Below, piece after piece: positions 23,626 through 37,100 of a stretch of 64,000 bases of DNA. A model generated the notes under the pieces. That model did not search any database. It saw only the letters and a list, made by a program, of their open reading frames with translations, and was not told the DNA's origin. Position 1 is the first letter of the stretch. Every line of letters begins with the position of its first letter. The position numbers were made by a program, and so were the translations under genes. Source of the DNA: Costus lasius. Taxonomy: Eukaryota > Streptophyta > Magnoliopsida > Zingiberales > Costaceae. The DNA lies in the NCBI GenBank assembly GCA_027563935.2, contig JANVAS020000203.1, forward strand, positions 372,001 through 436,000. The letters run 5' to 3'.

Positions 23626-25250
23626 TGTTGGGAAACCCCGGGGATATTTTACAATTTTCAGAGATAGAGATTACAAAATACATTGCACAGCGGAAGCAAT
23701 ATCCCCGAAACAGGCCGGTCCCAAAAACCCAGTGAAGATCACAAGCAAGAGAGTCGACACGATGAGTTAGGAAATACCTTAGAGCAAGATTAGGTCGATA
23801 TCGTGATAGGCGCCCAAGCGTGCACCCTCTGCAGTCTCACACACACGGATCCCTTGAGTCCTCTTCTTCCACATCCGGTGCTAGCCTCGGGAAGAAGATC
23901 CAAGCCTTAGTGCACTTTCTTCAACCCTTGCACCACTTCCAAAGTAGAAGCGCCAACGAAGAAGAAAGATGGAGATGTTGCCACCATGTCTTCAACTCCT
24001 CATCCTTACTTGCGCCAACTCCTAGAGAAGATGCGCTAAGATAAGAGGCAAGAGGGTGAAGACACCATTCCTATCCCTCCTTGCTCCAAGAGAAGAAGGA
24101 TAGAAGAGACTTGCAGTTAGGATGAAGATGGAAGATAAGACTTTCGCCAAAGCCTCCCTCTTTGCCCTTCTAATTCTTGCTCATGCCAAAAATCAACTTT
24201 TGCTCTCGCATATACCCATGTATATATAGAGAGGCAAGAGGGGGCAGCAATAATATGGTCTGGGCGCAATTCTCAAAGGAGGAGGCGGCAAGGGTAAAGG
24301 GGAGGGAGTAATTAGGGTTTGAGGTAAGGAAAGTCTCCAAGACTTTACCATAAACCTCTCCCAATTATCCATATGCGCATGAGACCTTCCAAAGAAGTCT
24401 ACCAAGCCATATCAGCCCCAAGACTAGCCATATAAGCAAGCATACCATCCAAGGTAGAGGGGCAAGGCGCCTAAAGCTTCCTAATGAAGCAAATTGCGCC
24501 ACTTCTCCCCATTATGCCCATAGGCTCCTAAGGGAGAAGTTTTGTCCCCATTGTACCCTTTTAGCCTTTTCTCACTTCATGAGAACTTGTTATTGGGCCT
24601 CATTGGATAATGAGCTAGCCCAAACTTCATTACATGGGTTGATTAAGAACTTGGATCCAATCCAATGCAACCCTAATCCAAATGTGACCAATCATGGTCA
24701 AATACGGGTCAACCTGCCAGAAATGAAGTTTGGCTCCAATAACATTCTTCCATCTCATTAGGCCCAATGGTGCTGATGAAATCTCCCAATTAGATCCGAG
24801 TTATCCAATAACTCGATCATAAGGCTTCCCGATCAATACGAGAACTCGAGTATCAAGGTGTGCGACCTTGTAGGTCCCTCTGACGTTGGCAGTGCTGACC
24901 AAATGTCACCACAAGCAGTGAGTGGCACCTAGCAGTGCATCGCTGCTACCCAAGTCATCGGAATGGATATTGACATCGACATCCCCATCATTGCAACAAG
25001 GTACAGATGCATTACAGTCTCTTTGCCGAACTGATATCCGATTGGACAAGTGTGTCACCACTTGTTTTCACCCAATCACTTGGTTATGACTAAATCAGGT
25101 TCTTACCTGGGTATGGCCATACACTCTCAGTCATAGAACCATAGAGGAGCTCCATGGATATCATACTTCCCTAAGGAAGGGGCAAATCCTTTGTCTGTCC
25201 ATTGACCTTCTCATATGGGTCGTGACATGCTCAATGACAACCGTTATGAC
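23626..25250 (-). repeat. 5' LTR of copia B, larger part
   Basis: Matches 16271-17900 of the 3' LTR. E interrupts it after ATGAC (25246-25250). Confidence 0.92.
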
Positions 25251-26980
25251 TGTTGGGGTATGCCCTTAAGGCTAATGTTTGAGGCCTTTGGGATTGTAAC
25301 AGTATCATGTAATAAACTCTTGTGTTTATAAAGGCATGGTTATTATTCAGGTTGTTACCTTGTCTGCTGTAATAAGTGTACTTCTGATTAATGTCTCAAA
25401 GCTGTTCAGCTAGGCTGACATGCTATAATGTCCTTAGTCGATATATCTTGGTGAACATGAGACAGCCTTGATATGATTGAGACTAATATGTGTTCTAATC
25501 TTATAGGATGCTTCGAGCATGGAATAAGATGTAGACTCATGGGTACATTGGATGTACTGGACAGACCCTACTAGGATATTCTTATTGCTTGTCACAATGT
25601 GAATAATCCTTGTATGCTACAAGTGGCACATGTCCTTTGACTTGAGATCACTTGTGTCTCTGAATGATGATTGTCATTGTTTTGAGGTAGTTCAATATCA
25701 TTTGAAAGATAATGGTTATAGACTATCTTGGATAATAAGCTTGAGTCAGGTTAGGGCACTAGTGATAGATAGAGGATTGCCGTCTCCTTGTTGAAGGAGT
25801 GTGATGTTCTATAAGGGCCCCCCTAGATGAGATGATTGAGATAGTGTATGGCCATACCCAGATGACTATGATCATCTGATCTAATCATGCTCATCATATT
25901 GGAGTCACAGGCTTGACACGCTTGTCCAATAAGAACATCCAGTGGCAAGGGACACATGCATGCCTTGTGAATAGATTCACACTTGTGCTGTGGTTTGGGA
26001 GTAGTCTTGGAAGACTCTTTCCTTTATATCGGGAGATAGTGATGTGTTGCTAGATACCCCTCACTGATCGTGATAACGTGAGTTATCGTTACCGACATTT
26101 AAAGGAAACCCTCAGGGTCGCACAATTGATGATATGGCTTACTTGAGTCAGATCGTGTGGACTGAATTGTTTGGATTCAGTTTAAAGGGATTTAATCTCT
26201 GATTGTAAGTGAGATCTGGTCTGATCATGTTTGATTGATTAGGACTTGAGATCGGTAAGCTTCGATCGAGAGAGATGATGCTAGATCGGTGAGATCAGGA
26301 GCATCAGGAGATGAATGGTGAGATCTTGAGCCTTAGGGTTCAATATGGTCTAGACCACATGGCTTGAGCTATTTCGGTTTGGTTCATGAACCAAATGCGA
26401 TTGGAACATGTTGGCTTGAACCAGTTCACAAAGGTGAACGCTTGGTTCAATGCTAATATGCGTTTTGGGTTGGAGTAAGCGCATGGCTTGATGATCATCC
26501 ATTTATGGAAAGTCATCAAGGCCGGTTTCTCTTGAACGCCAAAACGCATATGCGTTCTTGTCTTCACTTCAACGCCTTGAACTTGGTTGGGCAAGAGGTT
26601 GACGACGAGAAGTGGTTTTGCGTGTGGAGCTCTCGGCCGAAAAGGAAATCGTCTCTTCATCCCCTTACACACGGCAAGGACCCTTGAAGATTCTTGCTAG
26701 CACAAGCATCACAAGGGGTAGGCGATCTTCATCTTGTGTGTGAACTTTTGGAGGAGATCTAAGTTGCTCTCTTCTTCCAAGCCGACCTCCAAGCCAATGG
26801 CGTTGGTATGAATCTCCCTCATGCTTCAATCAATTTATCATAGTTGATTATATGAGCATGTAAGCGATCATATATGATGAAACCCTAGCAAACTTGCATG
26901 CGCCCCCTACCTTAGGGTTTCGGCCCCCCTCTTGAAAGGGGTTTTATCCGCTTGCGCTCCCCCTTGAAGGGGACTCTTCA
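25251..26980 (+). repeat. 5' LTR of copia E (1730 bp)
   Basis: From TGTTGGGGTATGCCC to GGGGACTCTTCA. Relative to the 3' LTR it has 48 extra bases (about 25340-25390), and one base difference is visible (AATAAGC against AATGAGC near 25737). The minus ORF 26340-26672 recurs unchanged in the 3' LTR and has no recognisable domain. Confidence 0.95.
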
Positions 26981-26982
26981 AT

Positions 26983-26994
26983 TGGTATCAGAGC
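26983..26994 (+). other. Primer-binding site of copia E (tRNA-iMet)
   Basis: TGGTATCAGAGC two bases after the 5' LTR. Confidence 0.93.
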
Positions 26995-28774
26995 TAGGAT
27001 CTCATATGGTCATATGATTGCTATGTTTGGTGATCCTTGTTTGCGCTTATGATCTAAGTTTTCTCATCATGCGATAATACTAGTTGAAAGTATTTTGGAG
27101 GCGCATATATGAGATGTTTTTGGTGGCGCATGTGTAAGGTTAATTTTGTTGATGCATGTATATTGCTTACATTGTTGCGCATGTTACATGTTTTTGTTTC
27201 ATCAAAACTTTACTTGCGCGCCTCTAACTAGATCTAAGCCGCACCTGCAATAAACCCTTAGACGGGTTGCTAGGGTTGAAAGCATCATCTAGTTTAGATC
27301 AACTTAGTCTGATCAGACCATCTGACAGCCTAGATGGGTCGACCAGATAGCACCTATGCGCATGCACGTGGTGGCTATAGGTCGATTGCATCAAAGGCGT
27401 GTAGCGAGGTCTGGTTGAGACACCCTGTGAACACACATGAGTTAGGCCCGGGGTCACACCCGCTTGCCAGATCTCATGTTGGTTGTTCAGCCCTTGGCGC
27501 ATGCATGGTTGACCATTAGGTCAACGCAAGTCAGTTAAGACTTGGTGCATGCAAAGGGCATGGATCTAACTAGATACGATGAGTGGATCCCTATCAATGG
27601 ACCGTTGTAAGGTTGTAGGGCACATAAGACAAGTAAAATTGATTCCAATGGGATTTCAAAAATTTTTATTTTGTCTATGGATCACATGTTAATTGATTGA
27701 TGCCATGATGCCTGTTTATTTAATCTTATGTGGGTTGCCCTTAATGTGTGCTGTGCTGGGGCCTGCGAGCCTGGTAAATTATTATTTTTGTGATCTGCGA
27801 ATCACATTCTTAATTAATTAATTGTATAATTGACCTGCGAGTCAAGCTTGTCTAGATAGATCAAAATGTATTTTGATTAGACAAGAGCACAGAACACAAT
27901 TGCAAAGGCGCATGCAGCTGGTGGGCGCACCTGAGCTGCAGAGGGCGCTTAGGCCCTGGTCTGGGCCAGATGAGAGGCAACAAGACCCAAGAAGCAAGTG
28001 AAGACTTAAGATAACTTAAGGTCTTACTTAGGGTCAATGGGCTTTTACCACATAAGATTCATGCTTTCTGTTATTGTTTAAATAAGTAGAACAGCATGAG
28101 TTATTTATCTTCTGCTATAGCCATAGGATTTGCCTGATAGTAAGAAGATAAAAGACCGTTAAAATCCAACGCTAACATATCAAGCTCGTAAGCCTTCTGA
28201 CGCGAAACCTCACTGTTCTGATTATCGTTGGAGCCGTGTTGTACCCACTCAGTGGGCACGTCCATCTATCTTCAGACAGTGTGGGATTTCACCTGCGTGT
28301 TACAGAGAAGGGATTTATCGCTTCTCGTTGCTCAGCATAGCACGTGGTGGTCCAGGGAGTAGGTCGGGTCAGCTTGACCATGTAGGCTACATATGTGGAG
28401 CATATGGTAGCACATGGAGGCAGCCATCTGCGGGGTCAAAGATTGTGTTGTACCAACTCAGTTGGCACAGTCTGCTGGATTGCCCAGATGAAGGGGAATC
28501 GCACGGGTTGGCGATTGGCAGGGACTGCCTACCAGAGATTAGTACTTGTACTCTCTGTGCATCTTATCTCGCCTGAGCGGGACGCGGAGACCAAGTATGA
28601 AATCTGGATCCCATCTCACTAAAAGAGTGTTACTCTTTCGGACTGTTTACTGGATTTTTCAGTCAGACAAAATAGTGAGAAAAAGAATCTTTCTTAAGTC
28701 CTGGATTGATTCTAAACATTGATACTGACCTTGCTGTTCTTGAATTGTTGTAGATTCCTGCAGCAACGAACACC
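26995..28774 (+). other. Copia E 5' leader with six small hairpins
   Basis: A 1.8-kb non-coding leader, a length recalling BARE/Angela elements. First set, loop CTGCGA: 27760-27771 (stem GGC/GCC), 27790-27805 (GTGAT/ATCAC), 27830-27845 (TTGAC/GTCAA). Second set: 28244-28256 (CCCAC-TCA-GTGGG), 28453-28465 (CCAAC-TCA-GTTGG), 28567-28582 (TCTCGC-CTGA-GCGGGA). Short ORFs here are not conserved between copies. Confidence 0.75.
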
Positions 28775-31700
28775 ATGAGCTTCAATGTGCGATCCCTACT
28801 GGAAAGGGAGAAGTTTGCTGGGCCGAACTTCTCTGACTGGTTCGGACACCTTAAGATCGTTCTTAAGGCAGAGAGGAAACTGTATGTCCTCGAGACGGCT
28901 GTGCCGCCTCAACCCGCTGCGAACGCCGCAAGGGCGGTTCGTGAAGCCTATGAAAAGCACGTCAATGATAGCATTGATGTCGCTTGCCTGATGCTAGCGT
29001 CTATGACGCCACCGCTGCAGCGTCAGCATGAGGATATGTCGGCTATAGAGATTATAGCGAACCTCAAGATGCTGTATGCTGCACAGGCGAGGACAGAACG
29101 CTATAATCTGACGAAGCTCTTCTTTCAGAGCAAACTGGCTGAAGGGAGCCCAGTGGGAGCTCACGTGCTCAAGATGATTGGGCACAAGGAGGCTCTGGAG
29201 AAACTGGGGCATACCGTCAACCAGGAGCTTGCTGTAGACATCATTCTGCAGTCTCTTCCGCCCTCTTTCGATGCGTTCATCATTAACTTTAATATGAACA
29301 AAATCGATTGTACACCGGCAGAGCTGTTGAACATGCTCTTGACTACTGAGGAAACTCTGAAGGGAAAGCCTTCAACCTCTGTCTTAATGGTTCCTTCCAG
29401 GAACAAGAAGAAGGGGAAGAAGGGCAAAGCCCCTGTCAAGAACTACAGTAAGGCTCTGAAACAGAAGGTGAAGCGGTCCAAGGACAACAGGTGTTTCCAC
29501 TGTGGCCAGCTGGGTCACTGGAAAAAGGACTGTAAAGCGCTCCAAGGAGATAAGAGGGGAAGCATCGCTTCTGGCTCAGGTATATACGTGACGGAAGTCA
29601 TGGTTTCATCTTCTTCTATTTCATGGGTGTTGGACACTGCATGTGGAGTTCACATTTGTTCAAATGTACAGGAACTCAAGAGAAGAAGGCAGGTGGGACA
29701 GCATGAGGTAGACCTACGCGTTGGAAACGGGGCACGGGTTGCTGCTGTTGCTGTAGGAGACTATTTCATTTCTTTACCATCTGGCATTGTATTAGAATTA
29801 AACAATTGTTATTTTGTACCCAGTATAACTAAAAATATTGTCTCTATTCCTGCTCTTGTCAGGAAAGGATTTGCCTTTGAATGCAATATTTCAAAGTGTG
29901 TTTTATCTTTAGATAATATTGTTTATGCAACTGGTTCAATTAACAATGGGTTATACATGTTGGACATGGAAAGTTCTATACAAAGTGTTGATGTTAAGAA
30001 AGCCAAGTATGCTGATGACAGCACCTTGCTATGGCATAGTCGTTTAGGCCATATTAACGAGAAGCGCATTAAGCGGTTGCATGATCATGGACTGCTGGGA
30101 TCATTCTCCTATGAGGAGATTGATACATGCAAAGCTTGTTTGATGGGTAAAATGACGAAGTCACCTTTTCCTAACAAAGGTCAAAGGGCTTCAGGTTTAC
30201 TTGACCTTATACACAGTGATGTGTGTGGGCCTTTTAGTAAACATGCCAGAGGTGGCTATCAGTACTTCATTACCTTTACTGATGATTTCAGTAGGTATGG
30301 TTATGTCTATCTTATGAGACATAAAAGTGAATCTTTTGACAGGTTCAAAGAGTTCAAAAATGAAGTACAAAATCAGTTAGGCCGAAATATCAAGGCACTT
30401 CGTTCTGATCGAGGTGGTGAATACCTAAGTCATGCGTTTACTGACTATCTAAAAGAGTGTGGGATTATCTCACAGCTCACTCCGCCCGGAACACCGCAAT
30501 GGAATGGTGTGTCCGAGAGGAGAAATAGAACGTTACTTGATATGGTTCGTTCTATGATGAGTCAGGCTACTCTTCCATACTCCTTTTGGGGATTTGCACT
30601 GGAAACAGCTGCAAAGGTACTAAACCGAGTGCCATCCAAGGCAGTTTCTAAGACACCATATGAGTTATGGTATGGGAAACAGCCAAGCTTGACATTTATT
30701 AGGATCTGGGGTTGCGAGGCTTATGTCAAAAAGCTCGCCTCTGGGAAACTGGAGAGCAGATCTGAGAAATGTATATTTGTCGGTTACCCTAAGGAAACTA
30801 AGGGTTATTATTTCTACGATCCCAAAGAGAACAAAGTATTTGTTGCTCGGACGGCCATATTTCTTGAGAAGGAGTTTCTTCTGCAAGAGGCCAGTGGGAG
30901 AGAAATAAAGCTGGATGAGAATCCAGAGGATGGACAAAGTAGTCAAGCACAGTTGGATGTGCCTGAGCCGGTGGATCAGGTTATTGAACAACCTGAGGCT
31001 CAAATATCACGGGAACCGCGAAGATCGGGAAGGATCCGTCGATAGCCTGAGCGCTATGACGGAGTCTACATCATTGATAATGATGAACCCCTCACTTATG
31101 CGGATGCGGTCAGTGGACCAGAGTCAGCTAGATGGCTTGATGCTATGCGAGCCGAAATGGACTCCATGTCAGATAACCAAGTCTGGGATTTGGTTGATCC
31201 GCCTCCGGGAGTAATCCCTATAGGCTGTAAATGGATCTTCAAGAAGAAGATTGACATGGATGGTAACGTAGTTACCTATAAAGGCAGGCTAGTTGCGAAA
31301 GGTTTCAAACAAATCTACGGGATAGATTATGATGAAACTTTCTCACCTGTAGCTATGTTTAAGTCTATTCGGATTCTTTTCGCGATAGCTGCATATTACG
31401 ATTATGAGATCTGGCAGATGGATGTGAAGACAGCTTTCCTTAATGGAAATCTGGATGAGGATGTGTATATGACACAACCTGAGGGTTTCACGAATCCATC
31501 AGATCGTCATAAAATATGCAAGTTAAAGAAGTCTATTTATGGACTTAAGCAAGCATCAAGAAGCTGGAATATTCGTTTTGATGAATCAATCTCTGAGTTT
31601 GGTTTCATCAAGAACGAAGATGACCCGTGTGTATATAAGAGGTTTAGTGGGAGCGTGATTACTTTCCTAGTCCTCTACGTCGACGATATCTTGATCATTG

Positions 31701-32236
31701 GAAACGATATTCCTGAACTGCATGCCGTTAAAGCATGGTTAGGAAAATGTTTCCAGATGAAAGATCTAGGAGAAGCAGCCTGTGTTAGGTGTGAAGATCT
31801 ACAGGGATAGATCTAAGAGGCTTCTCGGGCTGTGCCAGAGTACGTACATCGATAAAGTCCTGGAGAGATTCCATTTAGAGAATTCTAAAAGAGGATATCT
31901 GCCAGTCAGACATGGTCTGAATCTTTCAAAGAGTCAGTGTCCACAAACACAGACTGAGAAAGATGAAATGGACAATATGCCTTATGCTTCGGCTATTGGG
32001 TCCATTATGTATGCGATGTTGTGTACTCGCCCAGACGTCGCTTACGGGTTAAGCGTGACCAGTCGGTTCCAAAGTAATCCAGGTATGGCGCACTGGATTG
32101 CGGTCAAGAACATTTTAAAATATCTGCGGAGGACCAAAGATATGTTCTTGATATATGGTGGTCAGGAAGAACTCAGTATTGAAGGATATACTGACGCTTC
32201 GTTCCAGTCGGACCAGGATGATTTCCGATCGCAATC

Positions 32237-33981
32237 TGATGTGGGACCAAAGCAGGACCTTCGGAGGTCCACCCGGGTCCGAAAGAAGCCCTCTCGGTAT
32301 GGCTATCCTAGCCATTAGATATGGCTTCCTTAGGACCCCTTTTTGTTGCTTATTTTGTCTTAGATTAGGGTGCATCATATGGTAGGTTAGATCCACCCTC
32401 CAATTACACCATGTAGTTACATGCCTAGGATCCGCCACTTATGTATAGTAGGTTAGTGCATGAAATTGATGTAATAGTTTAGGTCAACTCCATTCTTGGA
32501 ATGCAAGTCAAAATCAAGTCAAGACAACTCCAAGAGATGCCATGGGCCATCAGCCCAACTCATGAAGAAATCAGCCCACCCCAATGGATCAACACCACAA
32601 GCACCCCAAATTCCACCATCCTAGTTGGCAGCCATGTGGAGTTGCCTTCATCTCTAATCAAGTCAAGGAGCAGCCTGCTCAATGTCCCTACTTCAGCTCA
32701 ACATACGCCAGCCATCAAAGTCAAGGAGCAGCTTGAAACAATGTCCACTTCAGTCCATCATGCGCCAGCCACCAAAGTCAAGGAGCAGCCTGCACTTTGC
32801 AACAACTTCAGTCCCTTCAAGTGCCAGCCGCCCATGCCAATCTGCAGCCTGCACAAAGTCAGCCATCAGCAGCCTTTTCAGTCCATCCTCATCTCAGCTT
32901 TTGAACTCACCAACCTGCTGAAGACTCCAAAGTTCAACCTCCAAGCAATCGCCCATTTGGAAGAAGAAACCAGCCCTTGAGTTGTCTACATCAAGCTTGA
33001 CTTGTGTGACTTGTTTTTGAGCTTAGGAAGGGAGTTAACCGTTGGAGACTCCCCTATATGATGTAACTTCTTGTAAAGCCACCAGCTAGAGTTGAATGAA
33101 TTTTCAAATTTCAGAAGTGTGTCTTCTAATGGTGTGTGTCACCTAACCCCTCCCTTCCTTCCAACCATTGCCGAGAGCCTCCTGTCCATCCCCTCTTGCT
33201 CTTCAACCTTCTTCCACCACTTGCGCTTGTCTTGAAGATGGGAGTTCACGCCACTTCCTCCCCTTAACCTTGACAAGCCTTCAGTCCAAGAGGAAGAACT
33301 GGACAGCCGAGACTCAAGATGGTGTCATGCCGAGATCAAGCCACCACCTAGTTAAGCTAAGTCTCTCTACTATCTTGGTTGTTGTTCCTTGTTGCTTGTT
33401 GGACAGCCCCTTTGCACCCACATTTGTTTTCTGCAGGTGGCGCAAGGCCATGGGATGATAAGCAAGCCGCCCATCTTTCTTCTCCCTCTAATCTAGTTAG
33501 TCTATGTTATGTTAGCAAGGGAATTTGGAGGCTATCCTCCCCCTTGAATGTTCTTGTGTTAAGTGGCCTCTTAATATTATTTCAAATTCACCCACGCATG
33601 TGTGGGATGCTGCAATGCCATGTGTGTAAGCTCATAGGGCCCTACTTCGTGAGATTCAACCATTGGACCGGTGAAGAACGGGAAGGTCACCCTTTCTATT
33701 CTCAAAGGGTGCAAGGTGAGTTCCTCCCCTAGAGTAGCTTTATTGCTTATGATAGAACCGCATGCTAGACCTAATTGAGGTTAGAGAATCGCATGATAAG
33801 CTTTGTCAAATTTCATTTTACCTAGAAGAGCATGCTAGGATAGTTTCGGTTTTCACTACTACTTACTAAAACAAGCTAGTTTCAAACTACGATAGCTCAA
33901 GGGGTTTACTAAGTTATACTTATTTAGCAAAATGTTTTCAAAGCGCGTTGTTTGAATGTTGCATGCTTGGTGACCCCATCA
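32237..33981 (+). repeat. 5' LTR of F (1745 bp)
   Basis: From TGATGTGGGACC to GACCCCATCA. Compared with the 3' LTR I see two substitutions (ATCAAGTC/ATCAGGTC near 32517; GGTGGCGC/GGTGGTGC near 33441). It contains a 159-codon ORF (32501-32980) with a repeated AIKVKEQLETMSTS-like unit that is also intact in the other LTR, with no known domain. Confidence 0.95.
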
Positions 33982-33984
33982 TCT

Positions 33985-33996
33985 TGGTATCAGAGC
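33985..33996 (+). other. Primer-binding site of F (tRNA-iMet)
   Basis: TGGTATCAGAGC three bases after the 5' LTR. Confidence 0.93.
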
Positions 33997-34141
33997 TTAG
34001 GCTCTTAGAGTAGGATTTTATAAGACCAAAACTTTATTTTCCTACTACTAAGGCGATTTTTGGACCTAGGTGCTTGAAAGAATTTGACTAGCTATATTTA
34101 TCACCTTAGGGTTTACTTTCAAAACCTTACTCCTTTCGAAA

Positions 34142-37100
34142 ATGGCTACTAGATCCGGTGCCCCCTATGGTCTTAATCAAGCTATTGACCATGAGGTGAG
34201 TGCCCTTTCAATTGAAATGGCTTCCCTTAAAGAAACCCTAGCAACCCTTCAACACTCCATAGGTGTTATAGACAATAGGCTTAACACCCTAGAGTCTAAC
34301 TCTAAGATGGATCCCCAAACTACTAGCCGACCTAATAGTGGATCCCACACAAGGGAACCAAATATTCAAGGATCTCCTTCACACACCCCTAGAGTCAATC
34401 ATGCTCAACCCGAATGGGAAGGGCCTCATGCCCCACAAGCCCCCTATCATAGACCTAGAGAGTATGATGTGCAACGTGCCATCAAGATCAATCCTCCTAC
34501 TTTTGGTGGATCTCTTAACCCCAAGGAATTCCTAGATTGGGCCACAAAGCTAGATCAATACTTTGATTATAGCCTTATGCACAATGAGAGTAAAGTTAGG
34601 TTCACCAAATGCCTACTAGAAGGACCCGCTAGACTCTATTGGACCCATATCGAGAGAACTATAGAAAGGGATGGTAAGCCACCCGTTGAGTCTTGGGATG
34701 AAATGAAATTCCTACTTAGGCAAAAGTATGTCCCACCTGGTTTCATGCAAAAGCTTAAGGATGAACTTGGTAGTCTCACTCAAGGCTCCTCTACTGTAGA
34801 AGCCTATCAAACCAAGCTAGAAGAACTCCTCATTAGGTGTGAAGTTAAGGAAGACCAAGGTATGATCCTAAGTCGGTTCAAGACTGGACTTAGACCTGAC
34901 ATTAAGAGGGCCTTGACCTACTTCCAATTAGATACCCCGGAGATAGCCTATCAAAGGGCCATTGAAGTTGAACAAGAACTTAAGAATAGGAAGGAGACTC
35001 TCCCTCCCCGACCCATCTATAGGCCAGCTCCTATGCACTTACCTTCTAGCTCAAACCCAAAACCAAAAACTGCTCAAACTACTGACAACTCCATCCCCAT
35101 TTGTTATAACTGTAGGCAGAAGGGACACTTTGCAAAAGAATGCCCTAAGAAGGTCATGGTTTTATCTGAGGAAAACATAGACCCTGAGCCCACCTTTGAG
35201 GAAGACCCGGATCAAGAGATTGAAGTCAACGACTATGACAGTAGTGATGATATCTTCAACACCTTAGGGGTAGTTAGGTGTACCCTTGTCAAACCTACCC
35301 CCACTGAGGACTGGCGCCGGACCAGTATCTTCCACACCTACACCAAATGCCATGGTCACATGTGCAAGGTGGTCATTGATGGTGGAAGCAGCCTCAATGC
35401 TGTCTCCCACATAGCTGCTACAAAACTGAACCTCAAGATGGAACCCCGACCTAGCCCTTACAATATTTCTTGGGTTAACCAAACCAGTGTCCCTGTGACC
35501 CATAGGTGCCTCGTACCTATCCAGTTTGGTACATATGAGGACAAGATTTGGTGTGACGTCCTTACTATGGATGTAGCCCAAATCCTCTTAGGATGCCCTT
35601 GGTTATATGACATGGATGTTGTCCACTACGGTCGGACCAATACCTATGTCTTTACCCATAAGGATCAAAAGATTAGGTTGAAACCCTCTCTTCCCAAAGA
35701 ACTTAGAGCCACAACTAGTAAGGGTAAGATAGAGGAACCCAAGAAAGGCCAACCTACCATTCAACTTATAAGGCCTCAAACTTTCACTAAGGAAATTATA
35801 GCAGATCAACCCCTTTATACCTTAGTCATCAAAGAAGTCAACCCTGAAGTAGAAGAGAAGCCTTCCCCAGAGGTAGAATCCATACTCCAAGAATTTAGTG
35901 AGCTCACTCCAGAGGACCTCCCTGAAGGACTGCCACCTCTTAGGGATATACAACATGCCATAGACCTTGTCCCTGGATCCTCTCTTCCCAACCTACCCCA
36001 CTATAGGATGAACCCTACCGAGCATGAGGAGCTCAAAAGACAAGTAGATGATTTATTGTGTAAGGGTTACATTAGGGAAAGCCTAAGTCCCTGCGCCGTC
36101 CCAGCCCTTCTTACCCCAAAGAAGGATGGCAGTTGGCGCATGTGTATAGATTGCAGAGCTATCAACAAGATTACTATCAAATATAGGTTTCCCATACCTA
36201 GACTTGATGATTTGCTAGATATGTTAGTAGGATCCAAATGGTTTTCCAAGCTTGACCTCAGGAGTGGATATCATCAGGTTAGGATTAGAGAAGGGGATGA
36301 ATGGAAGACCGCCTTCAAAACCAAAGACGGCTTATATGAATGGTTAGTCATGCCTTTCGGGCTAACCAATGCCCCTTCCACATTTATGAGGCTTATGACC
36401 CAAGTGCTTAGACCCTACATAGGGAAGTTCCTAGTTGTATACTTTGATGACATACTTATCTATAGTAAGTCACAAAAGGAGCACCTAGGGCACTTAAGAC
36501 AGACTCTAACCCTTCTTAGAGATGAAAAGCTGTATGTCAACCTGAAGAAATGTTCTTTTCTATCTCCCAAAGTTGTCTTTCTAGGGTTTATTGTTTCTGA
36601 CCTAGGGCTTCAAGCTGATCCATCTAAAGTCCAAGCCATCTTAGACTGGCCAGAGCCCAAGACCCTTACTGAAGTTAGGAGTTTTCATGGCCTTGCTACC
36701 TTCTACCGTAGGTTCATACGGAATTTTAGCACCATAGTAGCTCCTATCACCAACTGCATGAAACAAGGGGACTTTACTTGGACTAAGTCTGCCAATAGGG
36801 CTTTCACTGAGCTAAAGAGTAGGATGACCTCCGCCCCTGTTTTAAGGTTGCCTGACTTTGGCAAGGTCTTTGAGGTTGATTGTGATGCTTCGGGCATTGG
36901 CATAGGTGGGACCCTCAGTCAAGAAGGTCACCCTATTGCCTTCTTCAGTGAAAAGCTGAATGAGGCCAAGCAGAAATACTCAACCTACGACAAAGAGTTC
37001 TATGCCGTGGTTCAATCTTTGAGGCATTGGCGGCACTACCTTCTCCACCATGAGTTTACCTTAAATAGTGACCACCAAGCCCTGTCTTACCTTAGTGCCC

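Noticed and set aside
26340..26672. 110-codon minus ORF in E's LTR, repeated at 41921-42253
   Set aside because: Same reason: duplicated with the LTR, no recognisable domain, and not evident in the H or K LTRs.
32501..32980. 159-codon ORF in F's LTR, repeated at 38953-39432
   Set aside because: It exists twice only because both LTRs are nearly identical. The composition is low-complexity and no domain is recognisable.
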